DNA from: Rhodobacterales bacterium
GTDB lineage: Bacteria > Pseudomonadota > Alphaproteobacteria > Rhizobiales > Stappiaceae
NCBI GenBank assembly: GCA_008107755.1
Contig: VIRH01000058.1
Location: 496,001 to 560,000 of the forward strand
Length of the DNA stretch: 64,000 bases
Direction: 5' to 3'
Part shown: positions 61,929 through 64,000 of the stretch, one piece after another
Layout of the letters: every line of letters begins with the position of its first letter
How positions within the stretch are numbered: the first letter of the stretch is position 1
The notes under the pieces: model-generated
Database searches by the model: none
What the model saw: the letters and a program-made list of their open reading frames with translations, nothing else
Told to the model about the DNA's origin: nothing
Program-made: the position numbers and the translations under genes

Positions 61929-63146
61929 ATGAGTTCCAGAACGCCGAAGATCCTGATCTATAGCCATGATTCCTTCGGGTTGGGCCATCTGAGAAGATGC
62001 AGGGCGATCGCCCAGTCACTGGTCGGTGACTTCGATACGCTGTCCGTGCTGATCCTGTCCGGCTCTCCAATCATCGGCAGTTTCGAGTTTCGCTCGCGCG
62101 TTGACTTCGTGCGCATTCCCGGCGTTATCAAGCTGCGTAATGGCGAGTACACGCCCCTCTCGCTGCACATCAATATTGACCAGACGCTCGCAATTCGTTC
62201 GTCCATCATCGAACACACGGCCAAGGTCTTCGACCCGGACATCTTCATCGTCGACAAGGAACCGCTCGGTTTGCGCGGTGAAGTGATCGGCACACTCGAG
62301 GCTCTGCGCGATACCAACACAAAGCTGGTTCTGGGCCTGCGTGACGTGATGGACGATCCCCAGGTTCTGAAAGAGGAATGGGACCGCAAGAACGTCTATC
62401 CGGCGCTGAAAGATCTGTATGACGAGATCTGGGTTTATGGCCCGCAGGACATCTGCGAGCCGCTGGAGGGGATTACGCTGCCGGAACGCGTGCAGGAAAA
62501 GCTTCGCTACACGGGCTACTTGCGCCGCGAACTTCCGCGAGCCGCACTGGAACAGCCGGCGCCCGAACCCTTCGGCGAAGAACCCTATATTCTGGTGACG
62601 CCAGGCGGGGGCGGAGACGGCGTGGAAATGGTCGACTGGGTCATGAGCGCATACGAGATGCGCCAACGTCCCCTGTTCCCGGCGCTGATCGTCCTCGGTC
62701 CGTTCATGCCCGCGGCCGCGGCCGCGAAATTCAGCGAGCGGGCGGAGCAACTGCGCGACGTGGAGATCATCCGGTTCACACCCCAGATCGAGCCTTATCT
62801 TGCCAGCGCGACGGCAATTGTCGGCATGGGCGGATACAATACATTCTGCGAGATCCTGTCCTTCGACAAACCCACCTTGATGGTGCCGCGCGTTGTGCCG
62901 CGCCGCGAGCAGGCGATCCGCGCCGAGCGCGCCGAGCGGAGCGGTCTCCTGAAGGTTCTGCCGATTGATCACTACCCCAATCCGGAGATCATGTCCGACG
63001 CACTCGCCGAACTGCCGGAACTGGCGCCCCCCTCCTCCGCCGGCGTTGACAATCTGCTGGGCGGTCTCGACCTGATCAGCACGCGCGTTGGAGAAATCTT
63101 CGATGAAAAGCGCACCGATCCGCAGCGCAAACTGGTGAACTTCTAG
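61929..63146 (+). CDS. GT-B glycosyltransferase (COG4671 / MurG-like)
   Basis: A 405-residue GT-B fold enzyme. The N-domain begins with KILIYSHDSFGLGHLRRCRAIAQSL, the typical loop for acceptor binding. The C-domain has PGGGGDGVEMVDWVM and GMGGYNTFCEILSFDKPTLMVPRVVPRREQAIRAER, the nucleotide-sugar binding region of the GT28 type. It probably acts at the cytoplasmic face on a glycan precursor. It is followed after 48 bases by a second glycosyltransferase. Confidence 0.88.
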   Translation: MSSRTPKILIYSHDSFGLGHLRRCRAIAQSLVGDFDTLSVLILSGSPIIGSFEFRSRVDFVRIPGVIKLRNGEYTPLSLHINIDQTLAIRSSIIEHTAKVFDPDIFIVDKEPLGLRGEVIGTLEALRDTNTKLVLGLRDVMDDPQVLKEEWDRKNVYPALKDLYDEIWVYGPQDICEPLEGITLPERVQEKLRYTGYLRRELPRAALEQPAPEPFGEEPYILVTPGGGGDGVEMVDWVMSAYEMRQRPLFPALIVLGPFMPAAAAAKFSERAEQLRDVEIIRFTPQIEPYLASATAIVGMGGYNTFCEILSFDKPTLMVPRVVPRREQAIRAERAERSGLLKVLPIDHYPNPEIMSDALAELPELAPPSSAGVDNLLGGLDLISTRVGEIFDEKRTDPQRKLVNF

Positions 63147-63194
63147 TCCCGGCCAGACCGACTTCGCCGATCCTACCGATTTCAAGGAATACCG

Positions 63195-64000
63195 ATGTCC
63201 CGAATCGCCGTCGTCGTGAAAGGCTATCCGCGCCTTTCAGAGACGTTCATCGCGCAGGAAATGCTCGGACTGGAACGGCGCGGGATCGAAATCCTGATCG
63301 TTGCACTGCGCAAGCCCTACGATCCGTTCATTCACGAGATTCACCGACAGATTTCCGCGGACGTGCTTTATCTGCCGGAGTACGTGAAGGACGACCCGGC
63401 TAAGGTCGCAAGGGCTGCTCGCTGGGCCAGGAAGCAGCCGACCTACGAGGCGGCAAAGGCCCTGTTCGACGCGGATTTCAGCCATCAGCCCACCGCCGAT
63501 CGGCAGCGCCGGTGGGCGCAGGGCTGTGTCTTCGCGCATGAGCTGCCGGACGACGTTTCCTGGATCTACACGCACTATCTGCACACGCCATGTTCGGCCG
63601 CGCGGTATGCCGCGCATCTTTCCGGCCGCGGATGGTCCTTCTCGGCTCATGCGAAGGATATCTGGACGAGCCCGGAATGGGACCTCAGGACAAAGATCAA
63701 CGATGCCGCATGGGGCGTTACCTGCACCGCCGTCAATGCGGAGTTCCTGAAAGGTCTCGCGGACGAGCCCGAAAAGCTCGAACTTCTCTATCACGGGCTC
63801 GACTTTTCCGGCTTTCCAATGCCGCCGGAAAAACCCTCGCCAAGAGATGGCAGCGGCGAGCCCGTCCGGCTCGCCTCGGTGGGGCGAGCGGTCGAGAAGA
63901 AGGGGTATGACGATCTGCTTGCCGCCCTGTCGCAGCTACCCGACGAGCTCAACTGGCATTTCACCCATGTCGGTGGCGGCGAACTCGACAGCGTTCTGAA
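63195..64000 (+). CDS. GT4-like glycosyltransferase, 3' end beyond the window
   Basis: At least 268 residues, cut by the end of the window. The N-domain starts RIAVVVKGYPRLSETFIAQEMLGLERRG, typical of GT4 enzymes such as those in exopolysaccharide clusters. A second domain begins with LASVGRAVEKKGYDDLLAALSQL, the standard GT4 donor-domain start. AAGGA lies 6 bases before the ATG at 63195. It forms an operon with the preceding gene. Confidence 0.88.
   Translation, partial: MSRIAVVVKGYPRLSETFIAQEMLGLERRGIEILIVALRKPYDPFIHEIHRQISADVLYLPEYVKDDPAKVARAARWARKQPTYEAAKALFDADFSHQPTADRQRRWAQGCVFAHELPDDVSWIYTHYLHTPCSAARYAAHLSGRGWSFSAHAKDIWTSPEWDLRTKINDAAWGVTCTAVNAEFLKGLADEPEKLELLYHGLDFSGFPMPPEKPSPRDGSGEPVRLASVGRAVEKKGYDDLLAALSQLPDELNWHFTHVGGGELDSVL

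Overview
The window looks like chromosomal DNA of a GC-rich marine-type alphaproteobacterium of the order Hyphomicrobiales, most like Roseibium/Labrenzia (Stappiaceae). This is an inference from three TRAP transporters, Rhizobiales-style intergenic palindromic repeats, FCD-type GntR regulators, a SoxR with a textbook soxbox, GatB, and a FliK/FlhB-like pair. There is no transposase, integrase, phage gene or CRISPR array. Nearly all genes look resident and intact; four decayed or interrupted stretches are listed.

Layout. 0-0.9 kb: two single-domain response regulators. 1-11.2 kb (minus): a CoA-dependent aromatic side-chain (hydroxycinnamate-like) pathway with its own TRAP transporter and MarR regulator: TRAP P-Q-M, SDR, enoyl-CoA hydratase, MarR, feruloyl-CoA-synthase-like ligase, amidohydrolase, DUF3237, acyl-CoA dehydrogenase. 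11.4-13.8 kb: a decayed SRPBCC gene and a 299-bp tandem repeat array. 13.8-27.4 kb: hexuronate and unsaturated-uronate catabolism (uxaC, TRAP, KdgF-like cupin, kduI, kduD, uxuB, uxuA), framed by two GntR regulators and followed by a second TRAP transporter. 27.5-29.7 kb: a chemoreceptor, then a dead fragment of a TRAP permease. 29.7-38.5 kb: a divergent locus with a dipeptide-type ABC transporter (minus) facing a ROK regulator, NagB, gamma-glutamyltransferase and a fused double ATPase (plus), probably for an amino-sugar or gamma-glutamyl compound.

38.6-48.8 kb: tRNA-Ser(GCU), a DUF930 gene interrupted by a stop codon, a Sel1 protein, a Nu-class GST, a GNAT, a GT39-like glycosyltransferase, gatB with its terminator, an FlhB-like protein with FliK, and small conserved proteins. 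49-53 kb: a zinc-ribbon protein, a YjhX-family protein, soxR facing a glyoxalase-fold gene across a soxbox, and a YiaV/YiaW-like membrane pair. 53.3-55.5 kb: a periplasmic ClpP-fold protein and an SDR.

55.6-64 kb: the least explained part. A membrane class III nucleotide cyclase, a metallo-beta-lactamase-fold hydrolase, a stand-alone cyclic-nucleotide-binding domain and an 860-residue ABC protein with an unusual ATPase domain lie next to two divergent glycosyltransferases. This suggests cyclic-nucleotide-controlled export or assembly of a glycan. A candidate small RNA with its own intrinsic terminator sits between the cyclase and the hydrolase.
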